Shown here in pieces: positions 23,098 through 30,844 of a stretch of DNA of 32,214 nt. Position 1 is the first letter of the stretch, and each line of letters opens with the position of its first letter. The notes under the pieces were generated by a model, which was not told the origin of the DNA, did not search any database, and was given only the letters and a program-made list of their open reading frames with translations. The DNA lies in IMG/VR virus record IMGVR_UViG_3300030117_000657, positions 1,309 to 33,522 of that record; one strand, 5' to 3'. The translations under genes were made by a program, and so were the position numbers. This stretch comes from a virus.

Positions 23098-23115
23098 TTT
23101 ACGGAATTACGTAAA
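23098..23115. promoter_or_regulatory. 18-bp palindrome, degenerate copy 11
   Basis: TTTACGGAATTACGTAAA: one base differs, breaking one base pair of the palindrome and the central GAATTC. Flanked C/C. It is the rightmost copy, in the divergent control region. Confidence 0.75.
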
Positions 23116-23188
23116 CATGGCAAGCAATAGCAAAACCTGACAGGCGATGACCCACCCCACCCCCATGACCCGCTATATGTCAGCAGTT

Positions 23189-23204
23189 ACATACACGTGT
23201 ATGT
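23189..23204. repeat. 16-bp palindrome centred on CACGTG
   Basis: ACATACACGTGTATGT, a perfect palindrome unrelated to the 18-bp family, about 160 bases before the terminase small-subunit start. A candidate operator for late gene control. Confidence 0.5.
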
Positions 23205-23298
23205 ATGTCTAATTTATACGAACAATCCTGTTTTTTCTGGGTTCGACCCCCCACCCCCTCTCACACAGGAACACCCCCTGGTAGGAGTCCCAACCTCC

Positions 23299-23327
23299 TT
23301 GCACAAAAAAATATTATACTGTATATG
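23299..23327 (+). promoter_or_regulatory. Weak sigma70-like promoter for terminase genes
   Basis: TTGCAC, 17 bases, TATATG; an overlapping TATACT at 23315-23320 is a better -10 but lacks a -35. It lies 35 bases upstream of ATG 23362. Low confidence. Confidence 0.25.
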
Positions 23328-23361
23328 TCGATACCAACGGTTAACAGCCTGCGATAAACAC

Positions 23362-23973
23362 ATGAGTATTATGGTAGAACCCGAGCTTGGGGTGGCAATT
23401 CCTGATGAGTTACCACCTATGGATCTCAAACAGCGCACGGATGCGGCTAGTGAAACCGCCAAGGAACTTGCTGACCACGGGTTAGATGTCGAACCTACCA
23501 AGGAAGATAAGGATGTAGCCGCTAAAATTACGATGGCCTACGCCGATGACCCCGACACAACCTCTAAAAAAGTCACTACGAAGAAGGCAGCAGCACTTAC
23601 ACCTGCCTCATTGATACTTACAAACAACATATTGCAGGAGTTTGGTCACTCTGTCGTGGAGAGTGCCGTGCAGGTACGCCACCTTGTGACCAATAAACTC
23701 ATCGAAGAGACCGAAAATCCAGATCCCCGAGTGCGGATACGCGCTTTGGAGCTGCTTGGTAAGATATCTGACGTTGGTTTGTTTGCAGAAAAGTCGGAAG
23801 TGACCATAACTCACCAGTCTACGGACGATTTGCGCGCAAAATTGCGTGAGAAACTGCAAAAATTGAGTACACCACAGGAAAAAATACAGGATGCTATCGT
23901 AATTGATGGTGAATCGCTGGATGTTGACGTTGAACTTGGTCTGAAAGAGGACGAAAAGTTCGATGACGACTGA
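23362..23973 (+). CDS. Terminase small subunit
   Basis: 203 residues from ATG 23362. The ribosome-binding site is poor and ATG 23371 is an alternative; the upstream GTG extension reads unlike a protein. The conserved core (ESAVQVRHLVTNKLIEETEN; RIRALELLGKISDVGLF) is typical of phage terminase small subunits that bind the packaging site. The C-terminus is acidic. It overlaps the large subunit start by 11 bases, the usual pairing. It should mark the genome for packaging and load the large subunit. Confidence 0.8.
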   Translation: MSIMVEPELGVAIPDELPPMDLKQRTDAASETAKELADHGLDVEPTKEDKDVAAKITMAYADDPDTTSKKVTTKKAAALTPASLILTNNILQEFGHSVVESAVQVRHLVTNKLIEETENPDPRVRIRALELLGKISDVGLFAEKSEVTITHQSTDDLRAKLREKLQKLSTPQEKIQDAIVIDGESLDVDVELGLKEDEKFDDD

Positions 23974-25510
23974 AAACTTCACTGAATTAGAGGTTCAACA
24001 GATGTTGGACAACCTAGATCACTATACTCCTGATGAAATAGTGGAGATTGACCGTCTTGTTGACGAATTAAGTAGCAGAAAGACCAATCAGGCGGCTTAT
24101 GATGACCTGATTGAGTTCTGTAAGCGTATGCAGCCTGATTATATTGTTGGAAAACACCATAGGATGCTTGGAAACATGCTTATGGACATTGCAGAGGGTA
24201 AAAAAGATCGTATTTGCGTCAATATCCCACCCAGACACGGTAAATCACAGCTTGTTTCTATCTTTTTTCCTGCATGGTTCTTGGGTCGCAACCCCAACAA
24301 GAAGGTTATGATGGTGTCACACACCACTGATCTAGCAGTTGATTTTGGTCGTAAAGTGAGGAATCTTATATCCACTGACGAGTACGCATCTATCTTTCCC
24401 GCAGCAAAACTTGCGGTGGATTCCAAGTCTGCTGGGCGTTGGAACACGAGTGTAGGAGGTGAATATTATGCGTGTGGTATTGGTTCCTCTATTGCTGGCC
24501 GTGGTGCTGACCTCTTGCTCGTTGACGATCCCCATTCCGAACAAGATGTCATTAACGGAAATTTTGAAGTCTTTGAAAAAGCATACGAATGGTTCACCTT
24601 CGGAGCGCGTACACGACTAATGCCCGGTGGGCGTGTAGCTATTATCCAGACACGCTGGCACATGGATGACCTCACAGGACGAGTCACACGGGACATGGTA
24701 CAGAACGAGCGAGCTGATCAATATGATGTAGTCGAGTTCCCCGCAATACTGGATATAGTGAACAAGAAAACAAAGAAGTCAGAGCAGAAACCACTATGGC
24801 CTGAGTTCTTTGATCTTAACGCGTTACTGCGTACCAAGGCATCAATGCCCACATTTCAGTGGAACGCGCAGTATCAGCAGGAACCCACCGCAGAAGAGGC
24901 TGCACTTATCAAGCGGGACTGGTGGGGTGTATGGAAACAGGAATATCCACCCGATTGCGAATACGTTATCATGTCTTTGGATGCGGCAGCAGAGACGCAC
25001 AACCGTGCTGACTTTACAGCATTGACGACTTGGGGTGTGTTTCTGAATGAAGAGGTGGATAATTATAATATTATATTGCTAAACAGCATAAAGAAGCGTA
25101 TGGAGTTTCCAGAGCTAAAACAACTTGCCCTAGAAGAATACGAAGAGTGGGAGCCAGATGCGTTCATCGTCGAGAAGAAAAGTGCTGGCACGGCATTGTA
25201 CCAAGAAATGCGTAGGTCTGGTTTGCCTGTACAGGAATATACCCCGCATAGAGGCACAGGAGATAAGTTGGCCCGATTAAATTCCGTATCAGATATTGTT
25301 GCATCAGGCATGTGCTGGATGCCGGAGACTCGCTGGGCCGAGGAAGTTATAGAAGAGATTGCAGGATTTCCGTTTATGAGCCATGATGACTTGGTTGATT
25401 CAACGGTTATGGCCCTTATGCGATTCCGTCAAGGGGGCTTCATACGTCTGCCTAGTGATGAACCGGAAGAACAGCAATATTTCAGACGGCGTAGCGGCGG
25501 GTATTATTAG
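23963..25510 (+). CDS. terL: Terminase large subunit
   Basis: 515 residues. ATPase: Walker A IPPRHGKSQ (88-96) and Walker B LLLVDDPHS (184-192). The nuclease domain begins near MSLDAAAETH (about 330), with IVEKKSAGTALYQ and the final acidic motif HDDLVDSTVMAL near 480. It is the packaging motor and headful or site nuclease that fills the capsid through the portal. The start overlaps the small subunit. Confidence 0.95.
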   Translation: MTTENFTELEVQQMLDNLDHYTPDEIVEIDRLVDELSSRKTNQAAYDDLIEFCKRMQPDYIVGKHHRMLGNMLMDIAEGKKDRICVNIPPRHGKSQLVSIFFPAWFLGRNPNKKVMMVSHTTDLAVDFGRKVRNLISTDEYASIFPAAKLAVDSKSAGRWNTSVGGEYYACGIGSSIAGRGADLLLVDDPHSEQDVINGNFEVFEKAYEWFTFGARTRLMPGGRVAIIQTRWHMDDLTGRVTRDMVQNERADQYDVVEFPAILDIVNKKTKKSEQKPLWPEFFDLNALLRTKASMPTFQWNAQYQQEPTAEEAALIKRDWWGVWKQEYPPDCEYVIMSLDAAAETHNRADFTALTTWGVFLNEEVDNYNIILLNSIKKRMEFPELKQLALEEYEEWEPDAFIVEKKSAGTALYQEMRRSGLPVQEYTPHRGTGDKLARLNSVSDIVASGMCWMPETRWAEEVIEEIAGFPFMSHDDLVDSTVMALMRFRQGGFIRLPSDEPEEQQYFRRRSGGYY

Positions 25511-25521
25511 GGGTCAATATT

Positions 25522-27981
25522 ATGGCAGTTGAAAAAGGGTTATATCAAGCTCCTGTGGGCATGGACGAGGCGCTTCCAGAAGGAGAGATGCCCGCAACAG
25601 ATCTGGAAATAGAAATCGTTAATCCAGACATGGTTACTCTTGATGACGGTAGTGTCGAGATAACTCTTATTCCCGGTCAAGATATGCAGGATATGCCGTT
25701 TGATGGCAACCTCGCTGAGAATATGGAAGAGGGAGATCTTGCCTCTTTGTCTGATGATCTGATTGGATTGATTGATTCTGATATTGATAGCCGCAAAGAG
25801 TGGGCTGATACGTTTGTAGATGGTCTGGATGTACTAGGATTTAAGTACGAAGAACGCACTGATCCGTGGCAGGGAGCATGTGGAGTGTATTCCACAGTTC
25901 TAGCAGAAGCCGCCATACGGTTCCAAGCAGAGACCATGAGTGAAACATTCCCGTCGCTTGGTCCTGTTAAAACAAAGATTCTAGGTGAAGAGACTAAAGA
26001 TAAAGAAGAAGCCGCTGCTCGTGTTAAGGCTGACATGAACTACGAGCTTACCGAGAATATGGTTGAGTATCGCCCAGAGCATGAGCGACTCCTGTATAGC
26101 TTGGGGCTGGGTGGCTCGGCATTTAAGAAAGTATACCACGACCCCAACATTGGGCGTCAGGTTGCGCTGTTCATTCCCGCAGAAGATTGTATCGTGCCGT
26201 ATAGTGCGTCACATATTGAGACTGCAGAGCGCGTCACGCACGTTATGCGTAAGACAAAGAATGAACTGAAGAAGCTACAGGTCAATGGGTTTTACCGTGA
26301 TATCGAACTGAGTGAGCCAGAGCCGTACCACTCGGATATTGAGATCCGTAAGGCTGAAGAGGGGGGATACTCTCTGACTGACGATGATCGGTATGCACTG
26401 TACGAAGTACATGCTGACCTTGTGATTGACGGTATTGATGATTCCGAAGACGAGATTGCCAAACCGTATGTAGTGACTATAGAACGTGGGTCGGGAGAGA
26501 TCCTAGCGATTCGTCGTAACTGGAACCCTGAAGATCCACTATCGTTGAAGCGTCAGCACTTCGTACATTACCCGTATGTACCGGGGTTCGGCTTCTACGG
26601 TCTGGGGCTTGTTCACATCATTGGTGGATATGCTCGGGCAGGAACCTCCTTGATACGCCAACTTGTCGATGCCGGTACGCTCGCTAATTTGCCCGGTGGA
26701 CTAAAGTCCCGTGGGCTGCGTATCAAGGGGGATGACGTTCCTATTGAGCCGGGAGAGTTCAAGGATGTGGATGTGCCGTCAGGTAGTATTCGTGACAACA
26801 TCATGCCTCTACCATACAAAGAACCGTCTCAAACACTTCTGGCATTGCTGGATAAGATCACTAACGAAGGCCGCAGACTGGGCGCTATTAGCGACATGAA
26901 CATATCTGATATGTCTGCTAATGCTCCGGTAGGAACGACGCTGGCGCTTTTAGAGCGTACACTGAAGCCAATGGCTGCAGTACAGGCCCGTGTTCATTAC
27001 GCCATGAAGCAGGAGTTCAAGCTCCTCAAGGCTTTAATGGCTGAATACGCGCCAGCAGAGTATTCGTATCAGCCGGTACGGGGGGAGGTTACTGCCCGTC
27101 AGGCTGATTACATGATGGTAGATGTTATCCCCGTCAGTGATCCTAACAGCTCTACCATGGCGCAGCGTGTAGTACAGTATCAAGCTGTCCTGCAGATGTC
27201 GTCACAAGCACCACAGATCTACGACTTACCTCAACTGCACAGGCAGATGATTGAGGTTTTGGGAGTAAAGAACGCAGATAAACTTGTTCCTGTGAAGGAT
27301 GACATGAAGCCTGCGGACCCATTAAGTGAAAACATGAACGCGTTGATGGGCAAGCCTATGAAGGCATTTATCTATCAGGATCACGAAGCGCATATCGGCG
27401 CACACATGGCATTTATGCAAGACCCACAGGTCATGGGTATGATTGGGCAGAACCCACAAGCAAAACAGATTATGGCATCCCTGCAGGCCCACATTGCAGA
27501 GCATCTTGGCTTCAAATACCGCAAAGATATCGAAGAGCGGATGGGAGCCGAGTTACCACCACCAAACGAACAGCTTCCAGAAGAGGTGGAAGTACAACTC
27601 GCACGCGTGGTTGCAGAGGCTGGCAAACAGCTTACACAGGCAAATCAGCAACAGGCTGCACAGCAAGCCGCACAACAACAAGCACAAGATCCTATGTTCC
27701 AGCTTCAGCAGCAGGAGTTACAGGTCAAGGCTCAAGAAGTGCAGCGTAAAGCACAAAAAGATGCTGGTGACATGCAGATCAGGCAAGAAGAGCAGAAACG
27801 TAAACTTGTCAAGGATATGGCAGATGCCAAACTTGAAGAAGAACGTATCAAACTTGAAAAGCTAGAAATTGGCATCGACGCTAAAAAAGCTGGTGTACAG
27901 TTGCAGGCAAATAAAAAGGCTGCAGAAGATAAGACAGAGTTGGAAGTTCTTAAACTAGCTACAGGTAGGGGTAAAGAATAA
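25522..27981 (+). CDS. Portal protein (P22-like size)
   Basis: 819 residues, start ATG 25522 with GGGG upstream. The long portal pattern of podovirus-type phages is visible: DSRKEWADTFVDGLDVLGFKY near the N-terminus, DPWQGACGVYS and a central PGFGFYGLGLVHIIGGYARA. The C-terminus is Gln-rich (QQAAQQAAQQQAQD) followed by a long charged coiled coil (residues about 725-815). The dodecameric portal is the DNA channel. The Gln/coiled-coil tail could form the barrel that protrudes into the capsid, as in P22; that is inference from length and composition. Confidence 0.88.
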   Translation: MAVEKGLYQAPVGMDEALPEGEMPATDLEIEIVNPDMVTLDDGSVEITLIPGQDMQDMPFDGNLAENMEEGDLASLSDDLIGLIDSDIDSRKEWADTFVDGLDVLGFKYEERTDPWQGACGVYSTVLAEAAIRFQAETMSETFPSLGPVKTKILGEETKDKEEAAARVKADMNYELTENMVEYRPEHERLLYSLGLGGSAFKKVYHDPNIGRQVALFIPAEDCIVPYSASHIETAERVTHVMRKTKNELKKLQVNGFYRDIELSEPEPYHSDIEIRKAEEGGYSLTDDDRYALYEVHADLVIDGIDDSEDEIAKPYVVTIERGSGEILAIRRNWNPEDPLSLKRQHFVHYPYVPGFGFYGLGLVHIIGGYARAGTSLIRQLVDAGTLANLPGGLKSRGLRIKGDDVPIEPGEFKDVDVPSGSIRDNIMPLPYKEPSQTLLALLDKITNEGRRLGAISDMNISDMSANAPVGTTLALLERTLKPMAAVQARVHYAMKQEFKLLKALMAEYAPAEYSYQPVRGEVTARQADYMMVDVIPVSDPNSSTMAQRVVQYQAVLQMSSQAPQIYDLPQLHRQMIEVLGVKNADKLVPVKDDMKPADPLSENMNALMGKPMKAFIYQDHEAHIGAHMAFMQDPQVMGMIGQNPQAKQIMASLQAHIAEHLGFKYRKDIEERMGAELPPPNEQLPEEVEVQLARVVAEAGKQLTQANQQQAAQQAAQQQAQDPMFQLQQQELQVKAQEVQRKAQKDAGDMQIRQEEQKRKLVKDMADAKLEEERIKLEKLEIGIDAKKAGVQLQANKKAAEDKTELEVLKLATGRGKE

Positions 27982-28127
27982 TGCTTAATAACGCAAAACC
28001 TCTAAAAAAGGTCATTAAGGGTCTGAAAAAGGCATCAAAAACTCACGCTAAACAAGCAAGGACATTAACAAAAATAGAAAAAAACCAAAGAAATCAACGC
28101 AAACGCACATTTAAAAAGAAGAAGTAG
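27981..28127 (+). CDS. Small lysine-rich protein between portal and next head gene
   Basis: 48 residues: ATG 27981 overlaps the portal stop (TAATG), TAG 28125-28127 is two bases before the next ATG. Extremely basic with two Lys clusters and a KKKK C-terminus. The tight spacing on both sides and the shared strand support a real gene; it could condense DNA or be a minor head protein. No family recognised. Confidence 0.65.
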   Translation: MLNNAKPLKKVIKGLKKASKTHAKQARTLTKIEKNQRNQRKRTFKKKK

Positions 28128-28128
28128 A

Positions 28129-28326
28129 ATGGCTAAAACCGTCTTTGATGTGCTTTCTGACAAACTGAACGAGGATAAAACCTCTGCATTACAGTTTCTT
28201 GGTAGTGGTGGAGCTAAAGACTTCGCCCAATACAAGGAAGTTACAGGCTTAATCCGAGGTCTTGACGCCTGTCTTAACTATGTAAATGACCTCTCGCGCA
28301 ATCAACTGGAAGATGATGATGACTGA
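28129..28326 (+). CDS. Small acidic head-region protein
   Basis: 65 residues: VFDVLSDKLNEDKTSALQFL then a KEVTGLIRGLDACLNYVNDL helix and an EDDDD end. Such small proteins are common between portal and scaffold in marine phages; function unknown. Its last codons overlap the ATG triplets of the next gene. Confidence 0.7.
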   Translation: MAKTVFDVLSDKLNEDKTSALQFLGSGGAKDFAQYKEVTGLIRGLDACLNYVNDLSRNQLEDDDD

Positions 28327-28696
28327 AGCAATCAAAAAAATTACTCCCGATGAAGATTGGGATGCACAACTACCCAAGCCTTGTGGATACCGCATATTGG
28401 TAGCTTTGCCTGATATTGAAGATTACTATCAAGGTAGTAGTCTGCTAAAGACAGACAGTGAAAAACACAAAGAGTACATCATGTCTATCATGGGAGCAGT
28501 TATCGACATGGGCGAAAGCGCCTATAGCGATGAAGAGCGATTTCCTTCCGGTCCATGGTGCAAGGTGGGTGATTATGTGATGTTCCGCATGAACACAGGC
28601 ACTAGATTCAAGGTAAACGGCAAAGAGTTTAGGTTGATGAATGACGATTCCATTGAGGCAGTGGTTCCTGATCCTCGTGGTATCTGCAAAGTATGA
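28319..28696 (+). CDS. GroES-like co-chaperonin (Cpn10-type)
   Basis: 125 residues from the third ATG (28319), seven bases after GGAAG. The fold pattern is that of a Cpn10 barrel: CGYRILVALPDIEDYYQGSS (mobile-loop region, 22-41), MGAVIDMGESAY, and WCKVGDYVMFRMNTGTRF (81-98), with KEFRLMNDDSIEAVV at the end. GroES normally reads a C-terminal D-V...VGD-V pattern; VGDYVMF fits. Placed in the head module, it probably partners host GroEL to fold the capsid protein, like T4 gp31, though unrelated in sequence. Confidence 0.8.
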   Translation: MTEAIKKITPDEDWDAQLPKPCGYRILVALPDIEDYYQGSSLLKTDSEKHKEYIMSIMGAVIDMGESAYSDEERFPSGPWCKVGDYVMFRMNTGTRFKVNGKEFRLMNDDSIEAVVPDPRGICKV

Positions 28697-28707
28697 GGGG
28701 TTAAGTA

Positions 28708-29718
28708 ATGGCGTTTCAAAAGATTGAATACACATTCCCAGACGAAGATACTAAAAAGCCAGAGATTGAAGTGGAGAGTTCCGATGCCGTTGAGGTTGAT
28801 CTTTCTGGCAAGAAACCTGAGAAGTCTGAGGCAAACCCTGCGAGTAAAGAGGACACTGAAGATGTTGGATTTGAGGTTGAGGTTGTTGATGATACGCCAA
28901 AAGCTGATAGAGGGCGTAAAGTTTCTGAGCCACCGGCTGATATTACTGATGAAGAACTTGAAGAATACTCTGACAAGGTCAAAAACAGAATCAAACATTT
29001 CAGCAAAGGCTACCATGACGAAAGGCGGGCAAAAGAAACAGCCCTCCGCGAAAGGCAAGAGCTAGAAGCATATGCCAAAAAACTGATAAATGAAAATAAA
29101 GAACTAAAAGGCACGGTTGGTAAGAATCAATCAACTATGCTTGACCAAGCCAAGCGATCTGCTGCGGGAGATCTAGAGCAAGCCAAATCTAAATACAAAG
29201 AGGCATATGAGGCTGGAGATGCAGAAGCAGTCGTTGAAGCACAAGAAAACTTAACCGCTGCTAAGATTAAGGCCGATAGGCTAAATAATTTCAAACTTCC
29301 TGCTTTACAGGAAGAAGAAACTCCTGTTAACTTACCAACAGAAACCGCCCCAGTGGTAGTTGATGCTAGAGCTGATGAGTGGGCGCGGGCCAACCCGTGG
29401 TTTAACTCTGACGATGAAATGACATCACTAGCACTAGGGTTGCACGCAAAGCTTCAGAAAGATGGCGTTGTCATCGGGAGCGACGAATACTACGAGAAGA
29501 TAGACACTCGTATGCGCCAAGTATTCCCTGAGAATTTTGAGGATACTGTAGAAGTCGAAGAACCGAAAAAACAACCAAATGTGGTTGCACCCGCAACGCG
29601 GAGCGTAGCACCTAAGAAGATCAAGCTAACGCAAACACAGGTTAACATCGCTAAACGACTTGGAGTACCTCTAGAATTATACGCCCAAGAGGTTGCAGCA
29701 GAGATGAGGAAAAACTAA
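28708..29718 (+). CDS. Scaffolding protein
   Basis: 336 residues. The N-terminus is acidic and disordered (EVESSDAVEVDLSGKK and onward). A helical central part (about 90-200) is likely a coiled coil (RQELEAYAKKLINENKELK). A conserved ARADEWARANPWFNSDDEM follows, common in phage scaffolds, then a basic C-terminus (KKIKLTQTQVNIAKRLG) of the kind that binds coat subunits in P22. It overlaps the next gene as TAATG and is located upstream of the capsid gene. Confidence 0.8.
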   Translation: MAFQKIEYTFPDEDTKKPEIEVESSDAVEVDLSGKKPEKSEANPASKEDTEDVGFEVEVVDDTPKADRGRKVSEPPADITDEELEEYSDKVKNRIKHFSKGYHDERRAKETALRERQELEAYAKKLINENKELKGTVGKNQSTMLDQAKRSAAGDLEQAKSKYKEAYEAGDAEAVVEAQENLTAAKIKADRLNNFKLPALQEEETPVNLPTETAPVVVDARADEWARANPWFNSDDEMTSLALGLHAKLQKDGVVIGSDEYYEKIDTRMRQVFPENFEDTVEVEEPKKQPNVVAPATRSVAPKKIKLTQTQVNIAKRLGVPLELYAQEVAAEMRKN

Positions 29719-30167
29719 TGGCCGAAAACCGTATAGACCGTGAACAGACCACCCGCGAAAAAACGACCCGTACTAGAGCTTGGCAGAGACCTGAGACCTT
29801 GCCGTCACCGAATCCCGAGCCGGGTTACGCATTTCGCTGGATTAGAGTCGCCACGCAGGGGCAAACTGACGCCACTAATGTTTCTTCCAAGTTTCGTGAA
29901 GGTTGGGAGCCTGTAAAAGCTACAGACCATCCAGAGATTACAATGGCTACTATCGAGAACGAGAAGTTTAAAGACAACATTGTGATTGGTGGGCTTATAC
30001 TTTGTAAGGCTTCACAAGAACTGATTGATGAACGCACCGCTTATTACGCGCAGCAAACTAAAGGCCAGATCAAATCAGTTGATAACAACCTTATGAGAGA
30101 AAACGACCCTCGTATGCCGCTCTTTCAGGAGCGACAGTCAAAAGTTACTTTTGGCTCTGGGGGTTAA
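29718..30167 (+). CDS. Hypothetical head-region protein
   Basis: 149 residues, start coupled to the scaffold stop. The N-terminus is basic (REQTTREKTTRTRAWQRPE), then a FRWIRVATQGQTDATNVSSK segment and helical remainder. It lies between scaffold and capsid; probably a minor structural or assembly protein. Family not recognised. Confidence 0.65.
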   Translation: MAENRIDREQTTREKTTRTRAWQRPETLPSPNPEPGYAFRWIRVATQGQTDATNVSSKFREGWEPVKATDHPEITMATIENEKFKDNIVIGGLILCKASQELIDERTAYYAQQTKGQIKSVDNNLMRENDPRMPLFQERQSKVTFGSGG

Positions 30168-30180
30168 CATTAAACCCTTG

Positions 30181-30194
30181 TTGTCTGGAGACAA
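30181..30194 (+). other. Hairpin presenting a ribosome-binding site in its loop
   Basis: TTGTC-TGGA-GACAA: a 5-bp stem whose loop and 3' arm contain GGAG, eight bases before ATG 30199. It could modulate initiation of the head protein gene. Confidence 0.35.
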
Positions 30195-30198
30195 ATAG

Positions 30199-30831
30199 AT
30201 GGCATATCCTACCATTGATGCCCCATATGGCCTCCGTCCAATCGGAATGATTGGTGGCCATAGCTATGCGGGTTCTACACGTAAGATCCCCATCGCTTCA
30301 AACTACGGCACGGCCCTCTTCTATGGAGATGTGGTGCAGTATAAGAACGATGGAACTATCATTATCACCACATTACAGAATGACACTTCTGTAGTAGCTG
30401 GTGTTATTGGTGTATTCATGGGAGTAAGTTATACTGATCCTAATACAGGTCAGCTAACCTTCCGCCAAAGCTATCCCGGTAGCATCGTAGCTTCTGACAT
30501 TGAAGCCTACGTATGTGACGATCCGAACGTGTTGTTCAAAGTGGTGAACTGCACGGGTGCTTCTGCTGATGGTGCTGCTTCTGGGCTGCTTCCTGCTTAT
30601 GTTAGCCGTGCTAACGCAATCTCCTGTAACGCGGAGCTTGTGCTTAACACTGGTGTGACAGCGTCAGGTAACAGCCGTATGGGCGTCTTTATTAACAACG
30701 TGGCAACAATTCTGCCGATTACCGTTGTTGATGTCGTGCCTGATACAGCAAACAGTTCTGGTAACTTTGTCGAGTTTATTGTCAAATTCACGCAGGGTTA
30801 TCAACGTTATCAACAAACCGCTGGCGTATAA
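30199..30831 (+). CDS. Structural head protein, decoration-like
   Basis: 210 residues, beta-rich and Gly/Ser/Thr-rich: APYGLRPIGMIGGHSYAGST then YGDVVQYKNDGTIIITTLQN. It lies just upstream of the capsid gene, where phages put decoration or head-completion proteins. The C-terminal part is beta-strand with FTQGYQRYQQTAGV. No enzyme motif. Confidence is moderate, from position and composition. Confidence 0.7.
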   Translation: MAYPTIDAPYGLRPIGMIGGHSYAGSTRKIPIASNYGTALFYGDVVQYKNDGTIIITTLQNDTSVVAGVIGVFMGVSYTDPNTGQLTFRQSYPGSIVASDIEAYVCDDPNVLFKVVNCTGASADGAASGLLPAYVSRANAISCNAELVLNTGVTASGNSRMGVFINNVATILPITVVDVVPDTANSSGNFVEFIVKFTQGYQRYQQTAGV

Positions 30832-30844
30832 GGAGGGGTAGACA

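Larger units (their letters stand above)
22957..23361. other. Divergent control region between early and late genes
   Basis: About 400 bases without a convincing gene. It contains palindrome copies 10 and 11, A/T-rich stretches (23070-23097 and 23305-23327), a separate 16-bp palindrome (23189-23204) and a weak sigma70-like box. A long rightward frame from GTG 23197 enters here, but its N-terminus is unlike a terminase. Promoters for both directions must lie here or rightward; I cannot place them firmly. Confidence 0.6.

Noticed and set aside
9697-23115. Repeats read as a CRISPR array
   Set aside because: Copies are 100 to over 5000 bases apart with genes between; no regular spacers and no leader.
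23236-23255. GGTTCGACCCC resembling a tRNA T-arm
   Set aside because: No acceptor, D or anticodon arms can be placed around it; only the T-loop-like stretch fits.
23197-23361. N-terminal extension of the terminase small subunit from GTG 23197
   Set aside because: Low-complexity, Pro- and Cys-containing translation without a ribosome-binding site; it covers palindrome and promoter-like sequence.
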